A stretch of 64,000 nucleotides of DNA from Pachypanchax playfairii (Eukaryota > Chordata > Actinopteri > Cyprinodontiformes > Aplocheilidae): assembly GCA_006937955.1 (NCBI GenBank), contig SSNP01000136.1, positions 658,235 to 722,234 of the forward strand. The letters run 5' to 3'. A model generated the notes under the pieces. That model was not told the origin of the DNA. It searched no databases and saw only the letters and a program-made list of their open reading frames with translations. Shown piece after piece: positions 11,066-23,778 of this stretch. Each line of letters begins with the position of its first letter. Position 1 is the first letter of the stretch. A program made the position numbers and the translations under genes.

Positions 11066-13100
11066 TGCCTTTCAGCCATGGTTCTTTTGAATAGTCATAA
11101 CAAAACTGGTAACTCCCAAAAAATATAAAACATTTCTGCATTTTGTATCTACTTAATAACAAATTATCTGAGACTGAATTTAAAAGTGACAAAGAAAATA
11201 GACTGTCAGTATGTTGAATGGGGATTTTTGCTTTCCCCTTCTCAGTTCTCAGCATCTGACTGAACTTGGAAAGTGAGCAAATCTAAGATGGGACATGTAT
11301 ATAACATGTTTTCTTTTGTCCTCATATTGCCTGAATAGTTAAACAATCCCTCTTTTCATGCCCATGCTCTCATTCTGTGAGTGGTGAGAGCACCACTGTG
11401 ATTGGGGATGAGGGAGCGAGGTGATTTTTTTCCCCAACACGAGCACCTCATAGGAGATGACTGTTCGCTGCCATTAGTTTAAGTGCAGGAGTGTCAGTTA
11501 ACCCGACACTGGCACCAGCAATACTTAATACCAGATGGAGGGAGCTGTCCTTGAAGTCTTAACAAGCAAGCACAGAGAATCAAGCCTTTATTCAGTGAAA
11601 GCGAACAGAAAAAAACTGATAACTTAGCAAGGTTACCACAAAGTGTATGTTAAATCCCACATAGGAAAGGGAGGGATAAAGGAGATTGAAGGGGGTGGGA
11701 AGGGGCAGAAGTCCAAAGTGGATAAAAACATAGTTTAGATGTTGCTGACTGTAATTTTTTATTGCCTTCAAAATAGGCAGGAATATAAAACAAAGCAGTG
11801 GTTGTCACGCTAAAAGGTCCAACTGCTTAAGAGGTGTCAAATTATTGTACCTCAGCTGGATACATCAGTGTTGAATGCCAGGGGGTGAGAACAGAGCCAA
11901 ACCCAGCAGACTTTGGCACATCTGTCCTCTACCGCTGGCACACATGAGCCAAGCTGTGAGGCTTCAGAACATCGATAGATCCCCGGCGTTTTACCACCAC
12001 AGCCATGAGCTGTTACAAGATTCTAGCCATCAACACTGCCTCCTGGAAGAATGATAAACAGTCCCGCCTACCCCCATATGATGCACTAACTCACCAAATA
12101 GTTCTGATGGAGTCCAGCTGAAGAGTGAAACACTGAGGCCAATACGTTTCCATTTCCAAGATTGAAAAGATAAGATGATATCAACTGAAGTACCAGGTTT
12201 GTCTTGGCTTCAGTAGATACAGAGCAGAGAGCTATTACTTAGAATAACTTGACACCAGAAAAAAACCCACGTTGACCAGCAAGGAAATTACAAGCAGTCC
12301 TGTCAGTTTATGAAGGCACCTCACACAGAGATCCCCAAAGAGGTCTCTTGTTGTCAGCTTTGATAAAATCCACTCTTTTTTCTTTTTGGTTCTTAACTAA
12401 AGAGCTGAGCTTCAGCCCTGCCAACAATTGCAATAAATGTTGAATGCAATGAGCTGCTGGCATGTTCCCCTAATCTGGCACTTGCATATCGAAGAGCTGT
12501 TGAATCTCTGCTGATTGTCCACTTTTCACTCATTAAGTTAGCTTAGTGTGGCTAAATGACAACTTTTCAAATGAGCTCAAGGCCTATGAGCTCAAGGCCC
12601 GGAAATCCACAAAAGTTGAGGGGCATGTCACACCTGATACATCACAAAGGTCTTTTGAGAACTCTTCGTCTCTTCCAATACTGGTCCAGTACCTGTGTTC
12701 AACCATGCGAAGAGAAAAACTAAGCAGAGGAAGGTCTTTGCGAGTTTCAGCCAAGTCAAGCACGGAAATATTTCTTTCCTGTTAAATCAAGAGTCTGGCA
12801 GTCACCTGTAGTAAATTGGCTCTCATTTTTGTTGTGAACCATCAGCCACTCAGTTTAGTTGTGTTAGGGATGTTCAAAAAGGCCAACCAGCCAATGAACC
12901 TTGAAGAACATTGATTAATTTTAAGTAATATTTTACAAACCTTATATCACCATCAGTTGTTCACTACAGGGATGTTTACATAAAATTTATGGTTTTTGGA
13001 AAAGCAAATAGCAGCAGTTGGCTGTAGCACATCAGGTGTGACACAGTAACTGTAATGTGAAACCATGTAATGCAAAATTCAAAAATATAATTTGACCCTC
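11066..13100. other. intergenic, no gene recognised
   Basis: Unique-looking AT-rich sequence. The 79-codon frame at 12546-12785 has no recognisable domain. It forms most of the spacer between the inverted foldback arms at 10545 and 13106. Confidence 0.4.
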
Positions 13101-13105
13101 CATGC

Positions 13106-13260
13106 AGTTTCTGAGATTGAAGTTGTTTTAAGACAGCAGCAATTCACTTTGGAACCGGTCCTGCTTGAACTACTGATTATCTCATCAATCAGGTCAGAAT
13201 TAAATTTCTCCATGCTGATATTGTTCAACAAGCTATCTTCAACTGGTAAGATATTAACTG
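13106..13260 (+). repeat. foldback-family arm (copy 2, forward)
   Basis: Forward partner of 10545-10625. It reads GAAGTTGTTTTAAGACAGCAG near its start and CTTCAACTGGTAAGATATT near its end, the same landmarks as the other arms. Confidence 0.55.
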
Positions 13261-13971
13261 TTTAGTACCTGTTTATTACCTGTTTAGAACTTTCCCAGTG
13301 CAAAACATTCAAACTCTTCCTTTAAAGACTCCTCAGTTACCAAGTCCATGGTCCAACATGCTCACACACCTACTTCATGACTTGTCTTTGTCAGGCCTGC
13401 TTCACAGTATCAGAGGGCTGTGAAAATTACACATGTGGAACAAAAAGATTTTCATTTAGGCTCTTGTGTAAACAGATTGGAACGAACATATCCGTGTATC
13501 ACACTCATCTCAGTCGTGACTCACTCTGAACTGTAAACATGTTTCCATCAAAGTTGATGATTATTTTTCAGGCAGAAAGTAAACAGCAGGCAGGAAAGCA
13601 GTTCTCAGCTAAAAATACACAGATAAAACATTTTCATCACTGGCACTGAGGATGTCACTGTGTATAGTCTGTGTGCCAGTGTCTATACTTTTAAAAAATA
13701 ATGCTCTTCTTTTCACCTCAATGCTTGTGACTGATCTCGTGTTATAACTGTCCAGTTTTCTGACTCATTTCATCAATGGTTTAAGGCCCTGTCCACAATG
13801 TGGACTCCACATTAACATACAGTGGATACTTTGCTAAATCATGTTTTTTTGGCTTCGTTTACACCCATGATGCACAGTAAAATTCCTTTTTAATGAGAAA
13901 GACTGAGATTCTTACATAATGTGTGTGTTTTGCACATGTGTTGGTGTGACGTGTCTTATCAGCTGTTTTTC

Positions 13972-14032
13972 CCTGTGGGTGTGACCAGCCAAGCAGACCT
14001 GTCAGTTCTACAAGGCTGGCCACACCCACAGG
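13972..14032. repeat. 19-bp stem / 23-nt loop hairpin
   Basis: CCTGTGGGTGTGACCAGCC (13972-13990) pairs with 14014-14032, whose reverse complement is CCTGTGGGTGTGGCCAGCC; there is one mismatch. No T run follows on either strand and no gene overlaps it. It may be the terminus of a degraded element rather than a functional RNA. Confidence 0.7.
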
Positions 14033-14059
14033 TGCGCGGTGGTGTCTGGATGAGGAAAT

Positions 14060-14300
14060 CCCAGGTATGTGGACTGGGATCATGGACAAATAATCAAAAT
14101 GGAAAGCAACAGATTCAAACGATGGATAAGGGAGTCCATCGAGATCAGGAAACGGGACCAGGGGACCATCAACCAGGACGAGGGGGCCTACCAGCTCTCA
14201 CAATCGGGGGTGTCTATTATGTTTGGTGTAGATCACAACATGGGGGGAACTGAGCCGCTTGGCGGAGGTCTGCGCTCTCTGAGTGCTTTTCTGGTTTTTA
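14060..14300 (+). mobile_element. retroelement coding fragment, possibly Penelope-like, plus repeat tail
   Basis: The frame at 14069-14253 includes DWDHGQIIKMESNRFKRWI, then RESIEIRKR and TINQDEGAYQLS. This resembles the C-terminal region of GIY-YIG endonucleases carried by Penelope-like retroelements (pattern: R-E-[SA]-I-x-I-R ... [LI]-N-x-D-x-G). Only about 50 codons survive. It is followed by GGAGGTCTGCGCTCTCTGAG, the tail motif shared with 6045-6570. The class is a guess from motif memory. Confidence 0.4.
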
Positions 14301-14550
14301 CTCTATGCATGTGTACTTAGTAAATGTTGAGAAAACAATAAAGTTGCAGTCTCAATTGTGCTTGACCCCTTTTGCTTTGTCTTTCATGGGTGTACTAAAA
14401 AGACAACAGCAACTGCATCATTTTCATTGTTTTTTTTTTTGTTTGTTTTCTACATGGCAGCATTTTAATTACCACAAATTTTGCTTTTGTACAGTGTCAA
14501 TGTACAATTTTCTTTTCTTGTACAGTTACACATTATTATAGTAGATAGGT

Positions 14551-14885
14551 TGCATGGTGGTGGGGTTGGTTAGCACTGTTGCTTTGCAGCAAGAGGGTCA
14601 CAGGTTTGAAACCCAGCTAGGGCTTTTCTTCACTGAGTTTGCAGGTCTCCCCATGTCGTGTGTTGGTTTTCTCCACATACTCTGGTTTCCTCCCACAGAC
14701 CAAAAACTTGCATGTTAGGTTAATTGAAGGCTCTAAATTGCCCCTAAGGGTGTGTGTGTGTGTGTGTGTGTGTGATCCTGTGATGAATCTGTCCAGAATT
14801 TAACCCACTTCTTGCCCAATCAGCACAGGGGACAGATACCATTTTCCTATGACATGAACAGGATCAGTTGGGAACAAAAAGTGAA
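14551..14885 (+). repeat. SINE-like repeat with B-box-like motif
   Basis: Begins GCATGGTGGTGGGGTTGGTTAG and contains CAGGTTTGAAACCCAG, resembling the A and B box spacing of a tRNA-derived SINE. It continues with conserved TTTGCAGGTCTCCCC and TTTCCTCCCACAGACC. Related copies: 24790-25090 (-), 34290-34640 (-), 60838-60900 (- remnant), 61210-61425 (+). A GT run interrupts it at about 14750-14775. Confidence 0.7.
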
Positions 14886-16900
14886 TTGATGGATTTTTAT
14901 GGATGTTTTTGCCATCTGCTGGCCAGACCTGGGTATTGCAGTGTTTCGTTTATTTGCTTTTTGCTTTTTCGGGATGATTTTTTTTTTTATGAAGAAAAAA
15001 ACATACATTCAAACGAATAATTAGGAACTTGTAGTAAATTGTGCAGCCTGTAGCTGCAGCAGCATCACCGCTAAAAAAGTTGACTATATGAATGCATTAA
15101 CACCCATGATGCATCAGTTAGTCAGTGCACATTCACTGTGCATGTCAAGTTGTTGGTGCAAAGTCGGTGAAAGGGCATAAAGACTCATGGATATTTCAAA
15201 GTCAGGTCATTGTTAGTAAATAAGCTGTGCTGTCAACCTTCAGTTGTGTTCCAGATATAAATCTATATCTCCAGGGACTGCAGCAAACATTTTATTTAGA
15301 CAGATGATTTGTCTAATTTTGTTTATTGATGCCTTACAAATGAGGAAAATGGCCTACAAAGTTTTCTGCCAAATGATCCAAGATGTTGTCCCTTGGTTGC
15401 CTCAGTGTGGGCGTCTTTCTTGCCTTCACACTCAATAATGTTTGCCCGAAGTTCAGTGAGGACACGAGCAAGTGTGTCTCTGTATTCAGGAGCCAAATAA
15501 AACGGGAAAAGCCCAAATCATAATAGTAATACAAATAAATGGTGGAGTGCTTATGATACAAAGAGGCAGGTGGCCAAATGGGCATCAACAAGGCCAGAGA
15601 GGCAGTCTCATTTTTCCTTTTGACAGAAATGTCTACAACTAAGTGTGTGTCTTTTAAGTGGAGTTTAGATTGTCAACAGATGAAAATATACTGTGTTAGC
15701 ATTACTAAAAGGCTGTTCTGAGGCCAGGACACACAAATCTCTGCTCACTGCCCGCATCCTACCCTCATTTTTGTACAGGAAACTGCTCAGGACTTGATCT
15801 TAATTAGTTTGGCAGCAAATAAAAACATCCTTGCAGGATTAGAGATTGTCATGATGGATCAGCTTTGAGATACTGACCCTTTTTGAGCCTTGCGTGGCCA
15901 CACTTTTATATGTGTAAATTGATAGTGTAAATCTTTTTTAAACAACAAAACAAATCCTGCAGCAAACAAGAGCTAAAAAAAATGGAGCATATCTGTTATC
16001 TTATGGTGAGGTGAAACTGAGTTGCACTGATTAATTTCGCAAGAGCGTGTTCTGTTGTGTCAGTGGAATTGGATCAGACATTCTTTGGGTGGTAAAGGTT
16101 GACTTTTCCTAAGGTACTTCTGTGGTCGGCTCAATTGGGGTTTAGAAATGGTTGAAAATCCAAGACAAACTCAACTGAGGAGTCTGTGTTCAACGTTTTT
16201 CTAAATGATCAGAAATCCTTATTTTTAGAGCATGTCTGTTGGAGTTTGTGTTCATTTGAGATGCACCGTCTTTTCCAAACACAACATAGCATTTAATATT
16301 TCACTTGACTGCTCAGCTTTTACGTAACTGCTCGTTGGTTTTCCTTTTCAAATGAATTATTTTTTTGTGTCTATAGTTGTTTCATTTGTTTTCTAGATTC
16401 AAATGATGATCTGTCAAGATATGTCAAATATTCTGACCAGCTGACATCAGGTGGAGCTGTTTCTTTTTAAATGAACTCATTCTGAAAATATGAATGTTGA
16501 CGATTAAAGAGTAAGCTTTGATAATTTTTCAGAGGCCATGACTGTTATGCTTAAAGAGGCACTCTCTATGATTCTTGGCCTGAGCCTTATTTTCTGTGTA
16601 AATTACGTACAAAGAAAGCTTAAGAGGTGTTTCTCAAGGGCTCGACAGTTTTTTACACTCACACTCTATTGGCAAATCCATGATGGAAAAGCTGAACTGT
16701 GCGTGAATTGCTGTGTTCTTGTGTGGTTTGGGGCTGAGGTGGGGATCAATTGCTTTGGTTTCTGCAGCAGCATCTCAAAGCCCCAGAGAGGTCAAATCTG
16801 AAGGACTTGGGGGGAGCCACTTAGTGCCGCACCTCAAACCACTGTCCACACAAAAAGAGAGGTTGTTACTGTACCAGTACACCTAGAGATCCAGATGAAC
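14886..16900. other. intergenic, no gene recognised
   Basis: Short overlapping frames at 15244-15591 and 16538-16801 have no recognisable domain. The start of the latter (about 16550, TTAAAGAGGCAC) resembles the TTAA-AGAGGC terminus of the MITE at 1115, but a right end is not evident. Confidence 0.4.
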
Positions 16901-16904
16901 ATGC

Positions 16905-17260
16905 CACCTTTTAAATGTCCTGTATCATGCAAAATCAACTTTTTGGAACTTTTAACCATGTTGTGATGTTATTTCCTTTTTTTTTTTTAAACCAGCATGG
17001 TATTTGCCTTAATTCACATATTTCCCAGTAATCCTCCAGCATCCTGTGCTCTGAGCAGCTGCTCCACTCGCTCCTGGAAAATGGCTAACTGTAACATAGT
17101 GATGCAACAATGTTACACCAGGACCTGCCCAGCGTGTCCGCGCTGTCCCTGCAGATTAAACACACATGTGCTGAGCTGCGAGAGTCTGAAGCAAGACACT
17201 AAGCACCACCGTGTTGTAGCATTTTACCTTCCAAAAAATGTCTCAGGGAAAATGTGCATT
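16905..17260 (+). repeat. dispersed MITE-like repeat (copy 1)
   Basis: Starts near ATGCAAAATCAACTTTTTGG. The segment 16920-17160 is matched in inverted orientation by 30427-30660: shared blocks include GAGCAGCTGCTC, AATCCTCC and CAGGACCTGCCC. I recognise the ATGCAAAATCAACTTTTT end as a common teleost repeat. The 90-codon frame here is therefore not a gene. Confidence 0.65.
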
Positions 17261-17269
17261 TGGCTGTGA

Positions 17270-18970
17270 GAGTTACAGAAATGTATTGACCATTTTATTC
17301 AGGCAGCTCGAGGGGCAGCACTCATGAGGAAGGGGCCTGGAGGAGAGATGGGATTTTGACCCTGTCCCAGTATTTGCACTTGCACCCTTGTGAACTTCAA
17401 TTGCACGTTACCGATGAGGGGCTTGAGTGCGTAGGATGTCCAGATTCTCCAGAGTGGAGAATCATGCCCTTGGCTCCACCTCTTTTTCACCCTTGAGCCG
17501 CACTTTGCCGCATCAGTGCAGCGATCAGTGAAGGGTATTGACCGCAATGCATTGCTGCGTGTGAATTTTGACAAGCGTGAAGAAGAAGAATACGGTGGAG
17601 AAATCGCTGAGCCCTCTGGACCAAAAAATGTTTTCTCAAGTGTAGAATCAAAATAATTAATATTTTATTATTGTCTGGATGTGTAATTACAATCGAATGA
17701 TTCTCTGCTGGAAAGATGTATCACATATCTGATGAAAAATCTAGTAAATTAATAACGGTACTGGTGTGTATTTTTGAACATTATTTACTAACAATTTAAT
17801 CACTTATTCTGTATTATACACCTCCTTCAGTTCATGCCCTTCATTCTCCCCAAAATGATTATTTGTTGGAGTTTTAAAGCCATTTCTAGCATCAAAATAG
17901 CGCAAACAGCAACCGGCACCACCATTTTGGTTGTCATGGAGATACGACGCTGTGGCACAGGCCATTGACGTAATCCTTGCTGCCCCAATGCTGCTATTGT
18001 TTGCACACTTGTTCACTATGCACTTGAACTCTTATGTACACTTCTGGTAAGTGCACTTCGTGGAGGACCGTAGGCCCTACAACCCTACGTAGGTGCCCTG
18101 CACCCTACTCCGTAGGGTATTGGCACAAGGCCTTCAGGTAAACCGAGTGTTTTACTTCCTGGTCGAATAATCACTTCAGAATATAAGTTATATTTAAGGA
18201 CAAATGAAGACTACACCAAAGGTAAGATTTTATCATATATGTGTCTATCCCAAACATTGAAAGCTGTAAAATAGTAGGATACGGGACCTTTAATATTGTC
18301 ATATTCAAACAGTATTGTTATTTTCTTCTTGTTTAATGATAATTTATTTTCTTTTGTTCTGAAAATCTTTTAGATATCAGAGGATCTTGAAAAAGTCAAA
18401 GGAGTTCGGAGAGTAGCTGTAAAACAGGCTGTAATTTTTGCCCTTTTCATGTTTGATTGTTGACATGTAGGCTACCAGTGTATTTGGAGTCTTACTTAGA
18501 TGTGCTATAAAAGCATCTAATAACGTCAAGGACATTGGATATTTTGCTGATACTATTTGGTAAGTCACCTCAATTTAAGACACCTAAATTGGGCTCTTTC
18601 TTTATGACAACGTGGTTATGCTGCCCTCTGCTGTTTAACACGCATATTTATCGTGTTATGTAATACAAAACGCTTTTATTATTAGAATCCGCTAATATTT
18701 ATAAATATGTAGAGTATTGTTAAACTGCGTTACATTTATTAGACTGGAGTAAACAAAAGCCACGTGCATCTCTTCAAGTCTTCGAGTAAATAAATCGGCA
18801 AAATGTTATTTAACCATTTAAAACATTTTAAGTTAGTCACCTAACTTCGACGTATCGGTTTTGTGGAGTATTAAACTTTGAGCATGATGAATAATGAAAG
18901 TTACACTGAGAATTTCCACGGCAGGATTTCCAGTGTTGTGTAAAACACCGAGTCTCCGTTTCCTTTGTGG
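17270..18970. other. intergenic, tmpo upstream region
   Basis: No supported exon. A moderately GC-rich block at 17297-17600 carries a 91-codon minus-strand frame without recognisable domain, probably an old repeat. GGGACCTTTAA near 18280 resembles a terminus of the MITE family seen at 16905. Confidence 0.4.
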
Positions 18971-19002
18971 CGGCAGCTTGCCAGAGCGCCATTCATAGCA
19001 AA

Positions 19003-19040
19003 CCAATCAGATCGAGGCTTACTACATGCCTTCGTCCAAT
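19003..19040 (+). promoter_or_regulatory. two CCAAT boxes upstream of tmpo
   Basis: CCAAT occurs at 19003-19007 and 19036-19040, about 33 bp apart and roughly 390-420 bp before the tmpo start codon, in a CpG-containing stretch. Tandem CCAAT boxes at this spacing are typical of NF-Y-bound TATA-less housekeeping promoters. The transcription start is not determined here. Confidence 0.45.
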
Positions 19041-19423
19041 AGCAGTGAAGCTTCTTTCATGGCCCTGTTTCTACCGCGGATAGACAGAGGCAAGTGGACC
19101 GGTACAAAGCTAAGCTAACTCAGTCAATTTATATCTGATAAATGTATAATTTTGTGCGGGTTTCAGCCTCAGAACAAGCGTGGATCCGTTTTCGAAAATT
19201 CCAGACTACCCGTGAATGTTTTTGCTTTTAGGCTAACAAGCGGAACTGGGCATTTATTTTCATAAAGCGCTTGTGCTGCTAGCCGAATCGGCAGCGGGTA
19301 GGCGCCACTTTACGTCGTCAGTGTTTTTGTTTTTGTTGCGCCTTCCTGTATTAGATCCTTTTACTGAGCTGCAAGCAGCGAACTAAAAAAATTAAAAAAG
19401 AAATTATCATAAAACACGTTAGC

Positions 19424-21940
19424 ATGGCAGAGTTCCTCGAAGATCCGTCAGTGCTCACGAAAGATAAGCTTAAGAACGAGCTTACAGCAAACAATGTGCC
19501 TCTTCCGAGCGGAGAGCATAAAAAGGAGGTTTACGTGCAGCTGTATCTGAAAAATCTGACCGTGCTGAACAACAAGAAGAGTCCGCCTCCAGACACCTTC
19601 TCCAGCGATGAAGAGCTTCCTGCGCCGGTGGTGTCTAACAGAAGTCGCTCTGGAAGAGTAAGTTTGCAGTTTCACTTCTTATTCCGTTAAGTTTTGGCTC
19701 TTCTCACAATTGTAGATTCATTTTATTTGATTTTATACAGAAAGCTACCAAAAAGACAGATAAGCCTCGTACTGAGGAAGTGGAGGTGACAGATCTCACT
19801 GATGAAGAGTTAAAACAACAGCTGGCAAAGCACGGCGTGGACACTGGGCCCATTGTGGGTGAGTTCGGTTAAATGCGCTGAACAGCTGCTTCTGAACACT
19901 GAACAGCATCAGGTGTTACTTCAAAAGTTACAGATACACAACAGACTCATTCATTCAACAGAATAAACAGATAAATCAACCTGCACATAACTGATAAATA
20001 TCAAAACTTAAAAAGGACGTGTCAATACCGTAACAGCACACGTTTTTATGTAGCTTTAAGCGAATTTTTTTCTTCTTCAAATTAGTGATTTACCTTCTCA
20101 GCAGGTCCTTAGGTCAGCAGATCAGATGTGTTGAAACATCTAAAACATGCAGTCCACTGTTTCTACCAGTTCTGTCTTGTCTTGGTTCTCCATGGCCTCA
20201 ATCCTGCATGTTTTATATGTTTTTCTACACAAACACAAATAATTTAAATCAGCCGCTGATCAACAAAACTTGACTATATTTAGAAGTAATTCAACCGGAT
20301 CAGGTGGGTTGGAATAGGAAACAACTAAAACATAAAGGAAAAGTCACCATTGAGGGCTAGTATTAGACTCTGCTATTGTAAGGCAATGAGAAGGTACTGA
20401 CACACAGCTGAGAAACTTTTCACCCATGTGGCACCAAAACAACATCTCAGCTGCAATGTTTAATGGTAACATTATTTATTCTTATAAATAAAAGTCATTT
20501 ATAGATTTTTGGGCATATGTGACTTGTTTTTGGTATTTATCAAGCCAAAACCAGATTTCGTGAGGAAAAAGGTACATGGTACTGGTTAGCTGCTGCTTAT
20601 ATCTGATACTCAAAATAAGTGGATTTAAGTTAGAAAAACACAAGGAAGCAATAAAATAGAGGTCATTATTGGCAGTTTGTCTGCGTACCAACCTGTACAC
20701 ATTTGAACCTTCCAAGTGTGCATTTCAGACATAATGAAACAGGAGCTGCATGTACTGCACTCTCCTTTATAATGACAGCAGTTTCTCCGTCCTGTTAGCC
20801 TCCACCCGTAAAGTGTACGAGAAGAAGCTGCAGAAGCTTTTGGATGAGCCTGCAGCTGAACCAGAACCTCCTACAGATGTCACAACTCTCCCCAAAGTAG
20901 ACAGCAATCAGAATGGCAACACAAACTCTGACCAGTACAGCGACAAAGAAGATGGTGAGTACCAACCACAGCTGCTTCAGGCTTTTATTTTAGTACGATG
21001 GGGGTGGGGGCAAAATAAAGAAAAGTACTGCCACGTTTCTCAGTTCTGTTGTTTAATTCGCTTTCTCCAGAAGAGATTGCTGCGCCTGAACCAGAGCCGG
21101 TTCCTGTGGTGGAGAAGCCTGTGAGGAGCAGAGGGAAAGCTCCCATCACCACCAGGACCAGCAGCAGCAGACGACAAACCAAAGCAAGTCACGTTTTACT
21201 GCTTCTTAATGTCAGCTGTTATATCCCAGTTTGAGTTTGTGTGAGCATGTTTCACTTTACACTGGCAGGTGGTGGAAGAGGTTGTTATTGAGGAGACTCC
21301 AAAAAAGACCAGCAAGAGTGTGGTTGAAGATATCCTTGCCAATGAAATAAGCACACCAACAGGCATCAGGTAACTCTTCATCTAACTTTTATGCTAATTA
21401 CTGTACAAAATGTAAGATATATTCCTTGTTGTTATTAACTGGTTGATAATTTTCTTACAAACTCAGTCTATTGAAACAAGAAAGTTATTAAACTGGCCAG
21501 TGAAGCAGTGTTTTAGATAACTTTGAGTTTGAGTAGATTTTATTGTTTCTCTCATCAGTGCAACTTGCAGGCGTCCAATCAGAGGAGCAGCCGGTCGACC
21601 TGTAAAACCTAGTGAGTACTGGCTGGATGAGTCCCGTGCGCTGCGCAGCGTCCGTTCAGAGACCCGCGCCTACTCGGAGTCCTTCTCCCAGCCGAGCAGC
21701 TCCGCCTCCGTAAGCAAAGTGCCCGCCCGACGAGGCTTTCTGTTCGTGTTGCTCAAACTCCTGCTCCTCATCGTGGTTGGCGTTTCTCTCTACTTCGCGT
21801 ACCAGAACCTGAGCTCTGAGCAGGTCGACACCCTCAAAGGCCTCTTGGACAGCGTGATCGTCCCAGTCCGGGATGCTGCGGAGACAGCAGGCACCTACCT
21901 GGGCATCAGTGGTAACGCCCCCAAGAGCACCAGCAACTAA
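19424..21940 (+). CDS. tmpo: thymopoietin / lamina-associated polypeptide 2 (beta-like)
   Basis: Inner nuclear membrane protein that binds lamins and, through its LEM domain, the chromatin factor BAF. Six exons join in frame to 367 aa: 19424-19657, 19741-19858, 20799-20954, 21071-21183, 21269-21369, 21559-21940. Residues 1-50 (starting [17 protein letters not shown]) form the LEM-like DNA-binding domain; residues about 94-133 ([19 protein letters not shown]) form the LEM domain, split by intron 2. Exon 6 opens with the conserved [14 protein letters not shown] block and carries one hydrophobic segment at about residues 300-322, then a short lumenal tail, as in membrane-bound LAP2 isoforms. No alpha-specific exon was found. 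Mammalian LAP2-beta is longer (about 450 aa); the middle region is shorter here. Intron 4 uses a GC donor (AAA|GCAAGT). Start ATG matches the family N-terminus exactly. Confidence 0.95.
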
Positions 21941-23512
21941 AGATCCTTAGTTGTTCCATGCCATTTCTGGGTCTCCTCCCTGCCACAACAAACCACAACT
22001 TCAACAGCAAACTTGACTCACTTCTTCTTTTCCTAAAAGTTCAGACAAGGGACACAAATTTAATTGGAATGATGAACTTTCTCCAGCTCTCCTCCCACCA
22101 CAAGAGGGAGGTATATTCAAGCAGTAGCCTCTGAATAACTCTTAAACAGCAGTCACAAGAGGCTCATTTTAATGTTGATTTTAATCTGTGAATTGTTTGT
22201 GTCTTTGTGTGAATTTAACCCTTATATGTAGAAACGAGTGCTGATGGGAGAGGCCAGTTATTCTGTGCATGGTTGTAGTTTTCGGCGATCATACTGTAGT
22301 TCATATCCGACGCTCTGTGCCAGGTGTTACTCTGACAGTGAAGTGCCTGGACACTTGTTAGCACTTAGTGCTCTCCCATATAATGTATTTTTTTTCTCTG
22401 TTTTGTTTTTCGTACACATAAAGCAGCGTTTCTAATATACCATACTGTCTTCATGTTTCCTGGTAAACGTCAGAATTGGATTTGTAGCTATAGAGGTAGG
22501 TAGAGAGACTTGTTTTTTTTTCTGTGGTGCTCAGGTTGAATCATTTCAGACTTAACATCATCAGTGGTGGGTGGAGATAAGTGATGTAATCAGGTGTCAT
22601 GAAGATAAAAGACAGGTTATTTTATTATTCTGATTTTGTTTTTTACAGTCTCCCCCAGAGGCTGCTCAGTTTTTCAAATCATCTGATTGAGCTGAGTGAT
22701 TACATGTACAATTCATTTTTTTTTTTTGTTTTTTAAATCATGATTTAACTGACCATGAATGAAAGTAGAAAACTTTAGCATTCAATGTTGATGTCATCAA
22801 TTTACAAAAAGAAAAAGGAAATTCCTCTATAAGATTCTTATATGAATTACTACGTATTTGACAAAGTCTCACTGAGGACAGTAAAAGTACAAATTTTGAG
22901 TATTTTTCTTTCTTCTCATACAAACTGAAAAGCTGATATGTATGTCTATGTGCTGGGCTGTAGTGCTTTGTTTGTTTTTGTTTTAATCACTTTCTTTTTA
23001 AGATTTCTGATCCTTCAGTCCTTCGTACAGGAGTGGCTCTCGCAGTGCACCCACATAGCCCACCTCATAAAGCAAACACCTGTCTACAGTGCAAGATGTG
23101 CAAAGACGACCCGTAGAGGAACAGAACTTCTTTCAGGACAGTTAAACCAGTTTGTTTCCGTCAGTATTTTACGTCTGCCTGAATCAAATTAAAGACATTG
23201 TAGGCTTGTCACTCGTAGGAGGAGAGAATTAAATCACCAGATGGGATGTTGAGGTGGAAGGATTTCTGGTGGGGGTTGTTTCTATTTTGATATTTTTCTA
23301 AAAGTGACGTATTCAACTTTTTATAGAACATTTAAAGGTAACAGTTTAAAGCAATATTTAACATGTAAATCACACTATGTGAATTTGATTTAACACAAGT
23401 GATTTATCTTCTGGCAGCTCTCCCACAACGGACAGGAATGACAGGGGTTATGTGGGGAAGGATTTTTAATCTGTTTATTTATGTTCATGTAGGCTGTGTG
23501 TCATGAAATAAA
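21941..23512 (+). other. tmpo 3' UTR (inferred)
   Basis: No other gene signal follows the tmpo stop for about 1.8 kb. AATAAA at 23507-23512 is the best polyadenylation candidate. Earlier weaker variants (ATTAAA near 23189) could give shorter transcripts. Confidence 0.45.
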
Positions 23513-23778
23513 TTTGATTGTTACCAGAAGTTTTTTTATCTTTTCACATTTATATTCTTGACATATTTTCTGAGATACATTTGTTTTAGTTTTTAATCCA
23601 CATTTTTAGAGAATAAACAGTATTTGACACCAAAAAATAAGTTAAAAAATTTCTCACTGACTTAAAAAGCTGAACAGAACTGACTCAAGAGTAGGCAGAG
23701 TTATCTCCATAGAGTGATTATTCTGAATCTAACCTTGAGCAACATTGAGCCAGAGTTGACTATGTGAGCTCTTTAAAT

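Noticed and set aside
14608..14625. Possible tRNA gene (B-box-like sequence)
   Set aside because: No cloverleaf can be folded around it; the same motif sits in several SINE-like copies.
16997..17269. 90-codon Cys-rich frame
   Set aside because: The segment is repeated in inverted orientation at 30427-30660 and belongs to a dispersed repeat.
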